The notes beneath the pieces were generated by a model. That model did not search any database. It saw only the letters and a list, made by a program, of their open reading frames with translations, and was not told the origin of the DNA. A DNA stretch of 64,000 bases. Source: Sutcliffiella horikoshii. Lineage in GTDB: Bacteria > Bacillota > Bacilli > Bacillales > Bacillaceae_I. Location of the stretch: the NCBI RefSeq assembly GCF_008180725.1, contig NZ_VTEV01000004.1:62001-126000 (forward strand), written 5' to 3'. The stretch's first letter is position 1. Every line of letters starts with the position of its first letter. This document shows, piece by piece, positions 33,334 through 43,708 of this stretch. Made by a program: the position numbers and the translations under genes.

Positions 33334-33434
33334 TTTGTGAAAATCACATATTGGGGACGGGCTGCTGCCTAAATTTTATGGGAGATGAAAGTGAAATTTG
33401 AGAAAAAATCATAAAATGCAGACGTTTTGAGCGC

Positions 33435-33500
33435 GTTTAAAATGGTTCGGACAAATTACTGTTTCGAAAAACTTCGGTCAAAACCCGAAAAACTTCTGAC
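33435..33500. repeat. Second, shorter TTCGG array with the same lead-in
   Basis: Positions 33435-33460 repeat 33092-33117 exactly (26 bases including TTTAAAATGGTTCGGACAA). Further cores at 33473 (TTCGGTCAA) and 33494 (TTCTGAC), 21 bp apart. Confidence 0.7.
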
Positions 33501-33723
33501 ACTCTGCAAAGTCACCTAAGAAGTTAACAATATTCCTTGCATATCAGCATCACCATGTGCAAAACCTTCCACGCTAAAGTCACCAATTCCCCAACACTCC
33601 CCCTATCCACCGCAACCAAAATCCCCTATAATAAAAACTAAAGCGTTTTCATCCGCCCATCAACGTAACACGCCGAATCATACAAACTTAGCACTAGGTA
33701 ATAATATCTATTACTATTTTTAG
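33501..33723. other. Upstream region of accB, possible weak cre site
   Basis: AT-rich 220 bp. A CcpA-like sequence read on the minus strand as TGAAAACGCTTTAG is at about 33641-33654, two mismatches from the consensus. No gene seen. Confidence 0.3.
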
Positions 33724-33752
33724 TTGAATTTCGGAAGCTTGTATCGTATGAT
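33724..33752 (+). promoter_or_regulatory. Sigma-A promoter for accBC
   Basis: TTGAAT (33724-33729), 17-bp spacer, TATGAT (33747-33752), 104 bp upstream of accB. Confidence 0.6.
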
Positions 33753-33856
33753 GAATATGAACTATTTTGTTAAAATGTACATAGCAACAGCTAGGCAACA
33801 ACAAGCATCATCAACGCAGCAACTAATCATCAATAGGACCAAGGAGTGAACGAAAT

Positions 33857-34375
33857 ATGTTAAAGATCCAAGAAATCAGAGAAATTATTAAGTTGATTGA
33901 CCAATCCAATATAGATGAATTCACGTATGAAAATGAAGGTTCCAAAATTAATATGAAAAAGAATGCGGCGCAAACGGTCGTGAGCACGCAACAAGTAGCG
34001 GCACCTGCACTACAAGCAGCGCCACAACAACAAACTCAAGCAGCACCACAAGCACAAGCTCCAGTTCAACAAGCTGATACACCTGCAGCTGAAGCAAAAC
34101 AAGAAACAGCGGCACCAAAACAGGAAGATGCGAACCTACATAAAATTACATCACCGATGGTAGGCACATTCTATGCTTCTCCATCACCAGATCAAGCGGC
34201 ATACGTACAGGAAGGCGATAAAGTTGGCGAAAACTCTGTCGTTTGTATTGTAGAAGCAATGAAACTGTTCAATGAGATTGAAGCAGAAGTCAAAGGCGAA
34301 ATTGTCGAGGTTTTGGTTGATAATGGCCAATTAGTAGAATATGGTCAACCTTTATTCCTTGTAAAAACAGTATAA
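33857..34375 (+). CDS. accB: Biotin carboxyl carrier protein of acetyl-CoA carboxylase
   Basis: 172 residues, RBS AAGGAG. N-terminal helix pair ([15 protein letters not shown]-like), a long Ala/Gln/Pro-rich flexible linker (about 45-90), and the biotinyl domain with Lys136 in [10 protein letters not shown]. The carrier accepts CO2 on biotin and passes it to acetyl-CoA, first step of fatty-acid synthesis. Starts the accB-accC-yqhY unit. Confidence 0.97.
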   Translation: MLKIQEIREIIKLIDQSNIDEFTYENEGSKINMKKNAAQTVVSTQQVAAPALQAAPQQQTQAAPQAQAPVQQADTPAAEAKQETAAPKQEDANLHKITSPMVGTFYASPSPDQAAYVQEGDKVGENSVVCIVEAMKLFNEIEAEVKGEIVEVLVDNGQLVEYGQPLFLVKTV

Positions 34376-34391
34376 GGAGGGGGCGACACTC

Positions 34392-35744
34392 ATGATAAAA
34401 AAAGTATTGATTGCTAATAGAGGAGAAATAGCTGTACGAATTATTCGTGCATGCAAAGAAATGAATATTGAAACAGTGGCTGTTTATTCGGAAGCGGATA
34501 AAGAATCCCTTCATGTACAGTTGGCAGATGAAGCTTACTGTGTAGGACCAAAAACATCAAAAGACAGCTATCTTAATTTTACCAACATCATTAGCGTGGC
34601 AAAACTTACGGCGTCTGATGCTATTCACCCTGGGTATGGATTCCTTGCAGAGAATGCGGATTTTGCCGAGCTTTGCCGAGAGTGTAACATTACATTTATT
34701 GGACCAAGTCCAGAAGCAATTAGCAAGATGGGAACGAAAGATGTGGCGCGTGAAACGATGCGTAAAGCTGGTGTGCCGATTGTCCCTGGTTCCCAAGGGA
34801 TCATTGAAAACATTAACGACGGCATAACAATTGCAAACGACATTGGATATCCGGTTATCATAAAAGCAACAGCTGGCGGAGGCGGTAAAGGTATCCGTGT
34901 AGCCAGAAACGAAGAGGAACTGAAAAAAGGGATCTCTATTACGCAACAGGAAGCTGCTACCGCTTTCGGTAATCCTGGTGTGTATCTGGAAAAATTCATT
35001 GAAGACTTCCGTCACGTTGAGATTCAAGTAATGGCAGATGGTCATGGTAATACGATTCACCTTGGTGAGCGTGATTGTTCTATCCAACGCCGTCTACAAA
35101 AGCTTGTAGAGGAAACGCCGTCCCCTGTACTTGACGAAGAAATACGTGCTCAAATGGGTGAAGCGGCAGTAAAAGCTGCTGAAGCAGTGGACTATATGGG
35201 TGCAGGTACGATAGAATTTATTTATGACTATCAAGATAGAAAATTTTACTTCATGGAAATGAACACCCGTATCCAAGTAGAGCATCCTGTTACAGAAATG
35301 GTGACAGGGGTGGATCTTATCAAGGAAATGATTCGGGTTGCATCAGGAGAAACTTTATCTCTTAAGCAAGAAGATGTTGTTTTCAACGGCTGGTCGATTG
35401 AGTGCCGTATCAATGCTGAAAATCCTGAAAAGAACTTTATGCCTTCCCCAGGGAAGATTGAAATGTATCTTCCTCCAGGTGGTCTAGGTGTTCGAGTGGA
35501 TTCGGCTGTTTACCCTGGTTACAGCATACCGCCATATTACGATTCCATGGTGGCAAAGCTGATCACTTATGGAGCAACACGTGAAGAAGCTGTATCACGA
35601 ATGAAACGTGCGTTAAGTGAATTTATTATTGAAGGCGTTCATACTACGATTCCTTTCCATCTGAAACTAATGGATCACGAAAAGTTCAAAGATGGGGACT
35701 TTAATACGAAATTTCTTGAGAAATATGATGTCATGAATTCTTAA
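34392..35744 (+). CDS. accC: Biotin carboxylase subunit of acetyl-CoA carboxylase
   Basis: 450 residues. N-terminal [19 protein letters not shown]-grasp with the glycine loop [14 protein letters not shown] (about 158-171), catalytic [15 protein letters not shown]-terminal domain ending with TIPFHLKLM. It carboxylates biotin on AccB using ATP and bicarbonate. RBS GGAGGGGG; 16 bp after accB. Confidence 0.97.
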   Translation: MIKKVLIANRGEIAVRIIRACKEMNIETVAVYSEADKESLHVQLADEAYCVGPKTSKDSYLNFTNIISVAKLTASDAIHPGYGFLAENADFAELCRECNITFIGPSPEAISKMGTKDVARETMRKAGVPIVPGSQGIIENINDGITIANDIGYPVIIKATAGGGGKGIRVARNEEELKKGISITQQEAATAFGNPGVYLEKFIEDFRHVEIQVMADGHGNTIHLGERDCSIQRRLQKLVEETPSPVLDEEIRAQMGEAAVKAAEAVDYMGAGTIEFIYDYQDRKFYFMEMNTRIQVEHPVTEMVTGVDLIKEMIRVASGETLSLKQEDVVFNGWSIECRINAENPEKNFMPSPGKIEMYLPPGGLGVRVDSAVYPGYSIPPYYDSMVAKLITYGATREEAVSRMKRALSEFIIEGVHTTIPFHLKLMDHEKFKDGDFNTKFLEKYDVMNS

Positions 35745-35764
35745 CTATTTTAGGAGGGTTAATT

Positions 35765-36169
35765 ATGAGCGAAAGAAACTTATTGGAAATGGAAAACAAC
35801 AATTCACTTGGAAAAGTTGAAATTGCTCCTGAAGTCATTGAAGTTATTGCAGGTATCGCTGCTTCCGAAGTGGAAGGTGTCATGGCGATGCGCGGAAACT
35901 TTGCTGCTGGTGTGGTTGAGAGACTTGGGAAAAAGAATCACGGGAAGGGTGTTAAAGTAGACCTTTCCGAAGAAGGCATTAAAGTAGATGTATTTTGTGT
36001 GATGCAGTTTGGCATTTCTATCCCGACAGTTGCACAAAAAGTACAAGACAACATTCGTCAAGCATTGTTGAATATGACCGCTTTGGAAATTACAGAAGTT
36101 AATATTCATGTTGTCGGCGTACAATTTGAAGCACAAAAGAATGAAGTGGAAGTAGAACAAGAAATTTAA
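35765..36169 (+). CDS. yqhY: Asp23/Gls24-family protein YqhY
   Basis: 134 residues, RBS TAGGAGGG. IAPEVIEVIAGIAASEVEGV and the C-terminal VQDNIRQALLNMTALEITEVNIHVVGV are diagnostic for the family. In B. subtilis YqhY is in the acc operon and influences acetyl-CoA carboxylase activity. Position 20 bp after accC and the terminator behind it agree. Confidence 0.92.
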   Translation: MSERNLLEMENNNSLGKVEIAPEVIEVIAGIAASEVEGVMAMRGNFAAGVVERLGKKNHGKGVKVDLSEEGIKVDVFCVMQFGISIPTVAQKVQDNIRQALLNMTALEITEVNIHVVGVQFEAQKNEVEVEQEI

Positions 36170-36181
36170 TAGTACGTTACC

Positions 36182-36221
36182 TTGTAGGCACTCTCATTAG
36201 AAGGGTGTCTACAATTTTTTT
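36182..36221 (+). terminator. Terminator of the accBC-yqhY unit
   Basis: TTGTAGGCACTCTC pairs with GGGTGTCTACAA (one bulge), followed by seven Ts. Confidence 0.8.
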
Positions 36222-36548
36222 GTTTGGGAAATTACCATGCCAAGTTTCCCTTGTGTTCCCTCACATAATTAGGTACAATTTTAGTCGCTACTTTTAACTG
36301 GACTTTATTGAAAAGTATAGTAGGGTAGTATCTCGGTAAAGATGAAACTGACATTATTAAATAGAAGAATTAGACTTTTCAAGCTCCCCCAGAGCAAATG
36401 ATGAAAACGGTTAATTCCGAACATTTGATGAAAGTATGAACATTTTGTATGTAATTTAGTCGAAAAACGAATGAAAAACATGTGTTTTTTTATAAAAATG
36501 TGCTATTATCTTTTTATACTAGTATAGGCACGATAAGGAGATCGAACA
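36222..36548. other. Intergenic region before nusB
   Basis: About 330 bp, AT-rich. A TATTAT hexamer near 36505 may be a -10 box for nusB, but the -35 is weak. RBS AAGGAG at the right end. Nothing else seen. Confidence 0.35.
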
Positions 36549-36950
36549 ATGAAACGTAGTGAATCAAGAGAAAAGGCGCTTCAAGCCATTTTTCAAATGG
36601 ATTTAAGTGATATTGCGCCTGATGAAGCAATCACAAATGTATTAGAAGAAGGGGAAAGACCGGATGATTTCCTAAGCAGTATCGTGTTTGGCACGAAAGA
36701 GCATCAGGAGGAAATCGATTCCACGTTGAAATCCCATTTGGAGAAGTGGTCACTTGACCGTCTTGGAACAGTGGACCGCACCATTCTTCGCATGACTGTT
36801 TTTGAAATGATGTTTGTCGAAGAAATTCCGGTTAATGTCAGCATGAATGAAGCGATAGAGCTTGCTAAAACATTTGGTGATGACAAATCAAGCGGTTTTA
36901 TTAACGCAGTTCTATCTAAAGTAAAAACTACGATTGAAAATAATGCATAA
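36549..36950 (+). CDS. nusB: Transcription antitermination factor NusB
   Basis: 133 residues. R-R-x-ARE-like start KRSESREKALQAIFQMD and later DRTILRMTVFEMMFVEEIPVNVSMNEAIELAK, GFINAVLSKV. NusB with NusE binds boxA RNA to prevent termination in rRNA transcription. Followed by folD 27 bp downstream. Confidence 0.96.
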   Translation: MKRSESREKALQAIFQMDLSDIAPDEAITNVLEEGERPDDFLSSIVFGTKEHQEEIDSTLKSHLEKWSLDRLGTVDRTILRMTVFEMMFVEEIPVNVSMNEAIELAKTFGDDKSSGFINAVLSKVKTTIENNA

Positions 36951-36977
36951 GTAGTAGCATAAAAGGGGGAGCTATTC

Positions 36978-37853
36978 ATGTCAGCAGTTATCGTATCAGG
37001 TAAAGATCTTGCAAAGGAAAAGAGAGCTTTTATTAAAGAAAAGGTATCTGAGCTACATACGGAAAAGAATATCCAACCAAGCTTGGCTGTAATTTTGGTG
37101 GGAGAGGACCCTGCTTCTCAATCCTATGTTAGAGCGAAAGAGAAAGCTTGTGAAGAAGCTGGAATTAACAGCATTCTAGAAAAATACCCAAGTTCAATTA
37201 CGCAAGACGAATTGCTGGAAAGAATCACTCATTTTAACGGTGATGCTTCAGTGCATGGCATTCTGGTGCAATTACCTTTGCCTGATCATATAGATGAACT
37301 GGCTGTTATTGAACATATTTCCCCTGGTAAAGATGTGGACGGGTTTCATCCTGTTAATATCGGTAGAATGATGATTGATCAGAAATCATTTCTCCCTTGT
37401 ACGCCATATGGAATTGTGGAAATGATTAAATCACTCGACGTTTCTATTTCTGGTAAGCATGTCGTTGTTATTGGAAGAAGTAATATAGTAGGGAAGCCGG
37501 TAGGGCAATTGCTCCTAAAAGAGGATGCCACTGTTACTTACTGTCATTCTCGTACAAAGGATTTAGCTTCCATTACCAAACAGGCAGATATCTTAATCGC
37601 TGCAGTTGGGCGTGCAAAATTGATTGGGCCTGAATATGTAAAAGATGGCGCAATTGTAATTGATGTAGGTGTCAACAGACTTGAGACAGGTAAACTGTGT
37701 GGAGATGTGGATTTTGAAGCGGTGAAAGAAAAAGCGAGCTATATCACACCTGTTCCTGGAGGGGTCGGTCCGATGACAATTACGATGTTGTTGCACAATA
37801 CTCTACAATCAGCACAAAACGAGGCGTGTGAAAACAAGACGTTTTCCAGTTAA
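36978..37853 (+). CDS. folD: Bifunctional methylenetetrahydrofolate dehydrogenase/cyclohydrolase
   Basis: 291 residues (about 7 more than usual at the C-terminus). Catalytic K in SYVRAKEKACEEAGI, DGFHPVNIGR, NADP fold VVIGRSNIVGKPVGQLLL, terminal PVPGGVGPMTITMLLHNT. Interconverts 5,10-methylene-, methenyl- and 10-formyl-THF. Follows nusB, has its own terminator. Confidence 0.97.
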   Translation: MSAVIVSGKDLAKEKRAFIKEKVSELHTEKNIQPSLAVILVGEDPASQSYVRAKEKACEEAGINSILEKYPSSITQDELLERITHFNGDASVHGILVQLPLPDHIDELAVIEHISPGKDVDGFHPVNIGRMMIDQKSFLPCTPYGIVEMIKSLDVSISGKHVVVIGRSNIVGKPVGQLLLKEDATVTYCHSRTKDLASITKQADILIAAVGRAKLIGPEYVKDGAIVIDVGVNRLETGKLCGDVDFEAVKEKASYITPVPGGVGPMTITMLLHNTLQSAQNEACENKTFSS

Positions 37854-37867
37854 TATGGTATCTTAGA

Positions 37868-37903
37868 AGATGGATGGGACTTAAGGTTCTTCCGTCTTTT
37901 TTT
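37868..37903 (+). terminator. Terminator of folD
   Basis: AGATGGA pairs with TCCGTCT (one G-T), followed by seven Ts. Confidence 0.7.
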
Positions 37904-37937
37904 CGTATTACCATGCTTCAAAAAGGAGTTAACTATT

Positions 37938-39293
37938 ATGAGTGAACGCAGGTACTTAACGGTTACTGCTCTAACAAAATACATAAAAAGAAAGTTTGAT
38001 GTGGACCCTCATTTGCAAGATGTATGGCTGAAAGGGGAGATTTCCAATTTCAAGCAACATAGTAGAGGACATATGTACTTCACGCTAAAAGACCAAAACG
38101 CTCGACTCCAGGTAGTCATGTTTGCCGGGCAGAATCGCAACCTTGCCTTTAAACCGCAAGAAGGGATGAAGGTCCTTGTTCGTGGTGAAGTAACGGTCTA
38201 TGAGGCAAATGGGTCCTATCAGATGTACATAAAAGAAATGCAGCCAGATGGGGTTGGTAGTCTGTTCTTAGCTTATGAGGAGTTGAAAAAGAAGCTTTCC
38301 CAGGAGGGGTTGTTTTCTCCTGACTACAAAAAAACGCTGCCAAAATATCCGCGTGCTGTCGGAGTAATCACCTCCCCAACAGGTGCTGCTGTCAGAGACA
38401 TCATCACCACGTTGAAAAGGAGATATCCACTAACGAAAATACTTGTTATTCCTGCTCTAGTCCAGGGTATGAATGCCGCCCCATCTATCGTTAAGGCTAT
38501 TCAAACCGCCAACAAACTTCCTGAACTCGATGTACTTATCGTTGGGCGTGGTGGAGGTTCGATTGAAGAGTTATGGGCTTTTAATGAAGAAGTCGTGGCT
38601 AGAGAAATTTTTGCCTCCAAGCTACCGATTATTTCAGCAGTTGGACATGAAACAGACTTTACGATAGCTGATTTTGTAGCGGATATGCGTGCCCCTACCC
38701 CAACGGCAGCGGCAGAATTGGCTGTTCCGCATATAAACGAATTGATGGAGAGACTTTCTGACCGTAAATTCCGATTACACAGGGCTTCCAACAAGTTAAT
38801 GCAACATTATAAGGACAGGTTGACAGCTTTACAAAAGTCGTATGCGTTCAGGTTTCCGAAAAACCTATACGCTCAAAAGCAACAAGATCTTGACCGTACC
38901 ATGGATAATTTAGAAACGGCGATGAAAAGAATGTCAGAACGCAAGCTTGATAAGTGGGAGCAACTTTCGGGAAGGCTTGCTAGAAACCATCCGAAAAAGC
39001 AATGGGAAGCAGATAAACTTACACTTGAACAGCAGACGAAATTGCTAACGAGGCAGATGCAACAAACACTTCAAAAGAAACAATGGGAATTTCAACATAA
39101 ACTTTCCAAAATGGACGCCTTAAGTCCGCTTAAAATCATGAACAGGGGTTACAGCCTTGCATACCAGGAAGATGGTACTATTATAAAAAATGTAAATCAG
39201 GCAGAAAAAGGAGATACCATTCAAGTTCACCTTCAAGATGGCCGATTAGAATGTGAAATACAAGAAGTGAAGGAGCGAAAAGGAAATGACTGA
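37938..39293 (+). CDS. xseA: Exodeoxyribonuclease VII large subunit
   Basis: 451 residues. N-terminal OB fold ([24 protein letters not shown]), catalytic domain with [23 protein letters not shown] and [42 protein letters not shown], long coiled coil, closing [17 protein letters not shown]. Degrades single-stranded DNA. Overlaps xseB by 8 bp. Confidence 0.97.
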   Translation: MSERRYLTVTALTKYIKRKFDVDPHLQDVWLKGEISNFKQHSRGHMYFTLKDQNARLQVVMFAGQNRNLAFKPQEGMKVLVRGEVTVYEANGSYQMYIKEMQPDGVGSLFLAYEELKKKLSQEGLFSPDYKKTLPKYPRAVGVITSPTGAAVRDIITTLKRRYPLTKILVIPALVQGMNAAPSIVKAIQTANKLPELDVLIVGRGGGSIEELWAFNEEVVAREIFASKLPIISAVGHETDFTIADFVADMRAPTPTAAAELAVPHINELMERLSDRKFRLHRASNKLMQHYKDRLTALQKSYAFRFPKNLYAQKQQDLDRTMDNLETAMKRMSERKLDKWEQLSGRLARNHPKKQWEADKLTLEQQTKLLTRQMQQTLQKKQWEFQHKLSKMDALSPLKIMNRGYSLAYQEDGTIIKNVNQAEKGDTIQVHLQDGRLECEIQEVKERKGND

Positions 39294-39522
39294 AAAAAAG
39301 GAAGTTACATTTGAAGAAGCAATGAAAGATTTGGAAAACATTGTGGAAAAGCTTGAAGAGGGAGATGTTCCATTAGAAGAAGCCATTTCTTTTTACAAAG
39401 AAGGAATGAAATTGTCCAAGCTTTGTCATGACAAGCTTTCACATGTAGAGTCAGAAATGGAACAGATATTAAAAGAAAATGGCGAATTGGAGTCATTCCA
39501 AGTACAGGAGGATGAAGCTTAA
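39286..39522 (+). CDS. xseB: Exodeoxyribonuclease VII small subunit
   Basis: 78 residues. [35 protein letters not shown] is the XseB helical hairpin. RBS AAAAGGAAATG inside xseA; overlap signals coupled translation. Its AGGAGG near the end serves ispA, whose TTG start follows the stop. Confidence 0.96.
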   Translation: MTEKKEVTFEEAMKDLENIVEKLEEGDVPLEEAISFYKEGMKLSKLCHDKLSHVESEMEQILKENGELESFQVQEDEA

Positions 39523-40419
39523 TTGTCACAGCTAATGGATCTACAAACTTTTATGAAAGATAGAAAGAAATTTGTGGAGGATGCCCTCTATTCCTATATG
39601 AATTCTGTTGAAGCACCAGAAGTTTTATTGGAATCCATGAATTATTCCTTGAAGGCAGGCGGAAAAAGACTTCGACCTTTGTTAGTGCTTGCAACGTTAA
39701 AGTCTTTTGGGAAACCTGAAGAACTCGGTATGCCAGTAGCTTGTGCTGTAGAGATGATACACACCTATTCTTTAGTGCATGATGATCTTCCGAGTATGGA
39801 TGATGATGACTTCAGACGCGGAAAGCCTACTAATCATAAAGTGTATGGTGAAGCGATGGCAATACTGGCTGGTGATGCCTTGCTCACCCATAGCTTTGAG
39901 GTGATGGAGGACCTTTTAAATCTAGATGTCCAGCCAATGAAAGTCGTCACCCTCATGAAGGAATTAGCCAAAGCCTCCGGACCAAGAGGAATGGTTGGAG
40001 GACAGGTTGCGGATATGGAAGGAGAAGGAAAACTACTTTCACTTCAAGACCTTGAATATATACATAGAAACAAAACAGGAAAACTACTGGGCTATAGTAT
40101 AGTGGCAGGTGCAATACTCGGGGATGCTACAGAAGAGCAAATTGCCAAGTTAGAGCAATTTGCCGACCACTTGGGCCTTGCATTCCAAATTAGAGATGAC
40201 ATTCTGGATATTGAAGGGGATGCGTCTAAAATTGGCAAGCCTGTAGGATCAGATACCCTTAACGAAAAAGTGACCTATCCTTCTCTACTAACCATGAATG
40301 GGGCAAAAGAAAAGTTGGAATATCATATTAATGAGGCGAAGCAAATTCTAGCTGACATTCCGTTAGAGTCGGATCTTTTGGTGCAACTTTGCGATCTAAT
40401 TGCCAAAAGGGACCATTAA
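39523..40419 (+). CDS. ispA: Farnesyl diphosphate synthase
   Basis: 298 residues. TTG start 11 bp after AGGAGG. First aspartate-rich motif HDDLPSMDDDD (86-96), second QIRDDILDIEGD (about 223-234), plus GGKRLRPLL. Condenses IPP with DMAPP/GPP to farnesyl-PP. The next elements are OLE RNA and oapA, then dxs (IPP supply). Confidence 0.96.
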   Translation: MSQLMDLQTFMKDRKKFVEDALYSYMNSVEAPEVLLESMNYSLKAGGKRLRPLLVLATLKSFGKPEELGMPVACAVEMIHTYSLVHDDLPSMDDDDFRRGKPTNHKVYGEAMAILAGDALLTHSFEVMEDLLNLDVQPMKVVTLMKELAKASGPRGMVGGQVADMEGEGKLLSLQDLEYIHRNKTGKLLGYSIVAGAILGDATEEQIAKLEQFADHLGLAFQIRDDILDIEGDASKIGKPVGSDTLNEKVTYPSLLTMNGAKEKLEYHINEAKQILADIPLESDLLVQLCDLIAKRDH

Positions 40420-40441
40420 TCGACAAAAGTAGCAGTCAAAA

Positions 40442-40470
40442 TTGAGCATTTCCTCTTTTTGTGGTATAGT
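40442..40470 (+). promoter_or_regulatory. Sigma-A promoter ahead of OLE RNA
   Basis: TTGAGC (40442-40447), 17-bp spacer, TATAGT (40465-40470). Transcription would begin near 40477, at the base of the closing stem. Confidence 0.65.
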
Positions 40471-40477
40471 ATATGGT

Positions 40478-41090
40478 ACAAATGAGTGGTGCAGTATTCT
40501 AGTCAGTCTACCTTTTCTGAAGGCGGGCCTAAAAATCCGCTAAAGGGCACATCGATGAAGTTCCTTGTGTCGGCTTGAGGCGCCCAGCCTTGGGTTGATG
40601 CTGGGAGTTAAGGTAGTAGGGCGATCCACAATGGCATGTGGGCGAAGACCCTACTTCCGTGGAGGCCCATTCTCACGCTTGTTTATCCCCTAGGGGAGCA
40701 AGTGGTGAAATGGTGATAAACCTGCTATATGTCTAACTGGGTTAGGCATATACAGCGTAGCCTGCCTTGAGTGGAGTCGGAGGGGATTATGGTAGGGGAT
40801 TTTTTCACTAGGCCGGTGAATCTATCTATGTATTCCATATGAAATCCGTTCTGCAAAAGAGGCTAAGACAAGGTTTAAGGGCTGTAGAGGAAAACTCCTA
40901 GACTGTTCTAAATATAAGACATGTATTGGGGATTATAGTGCGGACTAAGTGGTAATCCAGTCTAGTCGATGGCGACACGGCTAAGGCAGGTTTAAAGGGA
41001 AACCGCCAGTATGGCGACATCTGGTACTTGCTTGGGAAAACCTACTGGACCTAAGCCGCAGTTTTTACTCAGTGCATGACCACTTATACA
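40478..41090 (+). ncRNA. ole: OLE RNA (ornate large extremophilic RNA)
   Basis: About 610 bases with no open frame but strong primary patterns and many GC hairpins, between ispA and the oapA gene, the published location of OLE. The closing stem is visible: AGTGGTGCA (40485-40493) pairs with TGC...ACCACT (41073-41084) with a three-base bulge. Internal features include CATGTGGGCGAAGACCCTAC and CTTGAGGCGCCCAGCC segments. OLE forms a membrane-associated RNP with OapA and other proteins and is linked to tolerance of cold, ethanol and metal or carbon stress in Halalkalibacterium (Bacillus) halodurans. Ends are estimates. Identification rests on context, length and the downstream partner. Confidence 0.9.
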
Positions 41091-41105
41091 TAAAACTATT
41101 GAAGT

Positions 41106-41134
41106 TTGGTGGACTAATAATTATTGTCTATAAT
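41106..41134 (+). promoter_or_regulatory. Sigma-A promoter for oapA-dxs
   Basis: TTGGTG (41106-41111), 17-bp spacer, TATAAT (41129-41134). It would allow oapA and dxs to be expressed apart from OLE. Confidence 0.5.
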
Positions 41135-41187
41135 AAAATGTAGGATAACTACAAAAGCTTACTTATATAGAGTTGGGATTTTATACT

Positions 41188-41787
41188 ATGGTTAATAAAT
41201 GGAAAGATGCAATAAATTGGAGTTTAGCTATCGCCGTTATCACACTCGTGTTAGCGGCTATTTTTTCAATCGTTTCCACCTATCTGCTCTCAGGAGTAAC
41301 ATGGGCAATAGGAATGGTCATTGTATTTATTATCGTCTTTATCGGAATTTTTTTCGATATGCTTGGAATTGCATCCACAGCAGCAGATGAAAAACCGTTC
41401 CATGCCATGGCAGCAGAAAGAGTAAACGGTTCCAAGCAAGCCATACAGATTGTCAGGAATGCGGATCGGTTTGCAAGTTTCTGTAATGATGTTATCGGTG
41501 ATATTTCTGGTATTATCAGTGGAACTGCATCAGCAATTGTAGTCATTTCCTTCACCCTTTCGGTGGGGCAAACCGAAGACTCTTTGTTCCATTATATTGT
41601 GGCAGTTGTATTCACAAGCGTAGTGGCGGCTGTTACAGTTGGGGGAAAGGCATTCGGAAAGTCGATGGCCATTCAGTATTCCACGCCTATCCTGTTTCAA
41701 GTGGGCAGGCTGTTTTATATACTAGAAAACAAATTTAATATTGTGGTCTTGAAAGAAAATAAAAAGCGTAAAAATAAGCGAAATTAG
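41188..41787 (+). CDS. oapA: OLE-associated protein OapA
   Basis: 199 residues. ATG 41188 is preferred to TTG 41173; GTTGGG serves as a modest RBS. About four membrane helices (9-33, 35-56, 109-131, 137-156), a polar segment TAADEKPFHAMAAERVNGSKQ, and an Asp-x3-Asp motif (DVIGD, 101-105), then a lysine/asparagine-rich end (KENKKRKNKRN) suited to RNA contact. OapA is the membrane partner of OLE RNA. Placement between OLE and dxs is the known order. Confidence 0.9.
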   Translation: MVNKWKDAINWSLAIAVITLVLAAIFSIVSTYLLSGVTWAIGMVIVFIIVFIGIFFDMLGIASTAADEKPFHAMAAERVNGSKQAIQIVRNADRFASFCNDVIGDISGIISGTASAIVVISFTLSVGQTEDSLFHYIVAVVFTSVVAAVTVGGKAFGKSMAIQYSTPILFQVGRLFYILENKFNIVVLKENKKRKNKRN

Positions 41788-41809
41788 CAAGGAAAGAGAG
41801 TGATCCCTT

Positions 41810-43702
41810 TTGGATCTTACAAAGATTAAAAATCCGCAATTTTTAAAGAAAATGTCTATAGATGAACTGGAGAGTCTTAGTGAGGATATCAGACGTTTTC
41901 TGATAGAACAGCTCTCCACATCAGGCGGCCATATCGGGCCGAATCTTGGGGTAGTCGAACTAACTGTTGCTTTGCACAAAGTGTTTGATAGCCCTAAAGA
42001 CAAGTTTTTATGGGATGTGGGTCACCAGGCTTATGTCCATAAAATTTTGACAGGAAGAGCCTGTGATTTTGGTACGTTGCGTAAATATAAAGGTCTCTGT
42101 GGGTTTCCGAAAAGGAATGAGTCTGAACACGATGTATGGGAAACAGGACATTCTTCCACCTCTCTTTCCGGAGCGATGGGTATGGCGGCTGCTAGAGACA
42201 TCAAAGGAACCGATGAGTATGTGATTCCCATAATCGGGGATGGTGCCTTAACAGGTGGAATGGCACTTGAAGCATTAAATCATATTGGTCATGAAAAGAA
42301 AGACATGATTGTTATCTTGAATGATAATGAAATGTCCATTGCTCCAAATGTCGGTGCATTGCATAGTGCCCTTGGAAGAATGCGTACTGCTGGTAAGTAC
42401 AATTGGGTAAAAGACGAACTGGAAGTGCTTCTTAAGAAAATACCTGCAGTTGGCGGGAAACTGGCGTCAACGGCTGAGCGTATCAAAGACAGTTTGAAAT
42501 ACCTTGTTGTCAGCGGGATGTTTTTTGAAGAACTTGGTTTTACGTACTTAGGACCAATTGATGGACATAATTACAACGATTTAATTGAAAATCTTAAATA
42601 TGCTAAGAAGACAGAAGGACCTGTCTTAATTCATGTGGTTACGAAAAAAGGAAAAGGCTATGAGCCAGCTGAACTGGACACGATCGGTACGTGGCATGGA
42701 ACAGGCCCATATAAAATTGATACAGGTGACTTCCTAAAGCCTGTTGGAGGACCGCCGGCGTGGAGTAGTGTAGTTAGTGAAACAGTTCGAAGACTTGCGC
42801 GTGAAGACGAGCGCATAGTAGCCTTGACACCTGCGATGCCTGTAGGATCTAAGCTTGAAGGTTTTGCAAAAGAATTCCCAGACCGCATGTTTGATGTTGG
42901 AATCGCAGAGCAGCATGCTGTCACGATGGCAGCAGGGCTTGCAACACAAGGAATGAAACCATTCCTGGCCATTTATTCTACTTTCCTCCAAAGAGGGTAT
43001 GACCAAGTTGTGCATGATGTCTGTCGTCAAAACTTGAATGTTTTCTTCGGAATTGACCGTTCCGGTTTGGTTGGGGAAGATGGCGAAACGCATCAAGGTG
43101 TATTTGACATCGCCTTCCTAAGACATTTACCAAACATGGTACTAATGATGCCTAAAGATGAAAACGAAGGCCAACACATGGTATATACGGCAAATAAGTA
43201 TGACGAAGGCCCGATTGCACTTCGCTATCCACGTGGTAACGGATTAGGTGTCAAAATGGATGAGGAGTTAAAAGAGTTGCCAATTGGATCTTGGGAAGTT
43301 CTGAAAGAAGGAACAGATGCAGTTATTCTTACATTCGGAACGACAATCGGAATGGCACTTGAAGCTGCAGATTATCTGAAAAAGGAAAACCTGTCAGTAA
43401 AAGTAGTGAATGCTAGATTTATTAAACCGATGGATGAGGCGTTGTTGCACGACCTCTTCAAGTCAGGCATACCTTTTGTAACAATTGAAGAAGCAGTTCT
43501 TCAAGGTGGATTCGGTAGTGCAGTTGTCGAGTTTGCAAGTGATAATGGCTATACGAACCGTGTGGTAAGAATGGGAATTCCGGATCGCTTCATTGAACAT
43601 GGAAGTGTAAAGGAGCTGCTACAGGAAATAGATTTAACAACAGAAAAAGTAGTGGAAAATGTTAAATTGATTGCAGCTAGAAGAAAACAAAAAAGGGCTT
43701 AA
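41810..43702 (+). CDS. dxs: 1-deoxy-D-xylulose-5-phosphate synthase
   Basis: 630 residues. TTG start 9 bp after GGAAAGAGAG. TPP-binding [16 protein letters not shown]...LNDNEMSI, N-terminal [15 protein letters not shown], transketolase middle domain [19 protein letters not shown]-terminal domain NARFIKPMD. Makes DXP from pyruvate and glyceraldehyde-3-phosphate, entry to the MEP isoprenoid pathway; logically coupled to ispA upstream. Confidence 0.97.
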   Translation: MDLTKIKNPQFLKKMSIDELESLSEDIRRFLIEQLSTSGGHIGPNLGVVELTVALHKVFDSPKDKFLWDVGHQAYVHKILTGRACDFGTLRKYKGLCGFPKRNESEHDVWETGHSSTSLSGAMGMAAARDIKGTDEYVIPIIGDGALTGGMALEALNHIGHEKKDMIVILNDNEMSIAPNVGALHSALGRMRTAGKYNWVKDELEVLLKKIPAVGGKLASTAERIKDSLKYLVVSGMFFEELGFTYLGPIDGHNYNDLIENLKYAKKTEGPVLIHVVTKKGKGYEPAELDTIGTWHGTGPYKIDTGDFLKPVGGPPAWSSVVSETVRRLAREDERIVALTPAMPVGSKLEGFAKEFPDRMFDVGIAEQHAVTMAAGLATQGMKPFLAIYSTFLQRGYDQVVHDVCRQNLNVFFGIDRSGLVGEDGETHQGVFDIAFLRHLPNMVLMMPKDENEGQHMVYTANKYDEGPIALRYPRGNGLGVKMDEELKELPIGSWEVLKEGTDAVILTFGTTIGMALEAADYLKKENLSVKVVNARFIKPMDEALLHDLFKSGIPFVTIEEAVLQGGFGSAVVEFASDNGYTNRVVRMGIPDRFIEHGSVKELLQEIDLTTEKVVENVKLIAARRKQKRA

Positions 43703-43708
43703 GGATAT

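Noticed and set aside
33153-33401. 82-codon open frame across the 33-kb phased array
   Set aside because: It exists because 21 bp is a multiple of three; steps of 12 and 22 bp elsewhere in the array break the frame and there is no RBS or conserved start.
40478-41090. Riboswitch or tRNA gene between ispA and dxs
   Set aside because: The length, closing stem and the OapA gene fit OLE RNA; I see no known riboswitch core or tRNA cloverleaf.
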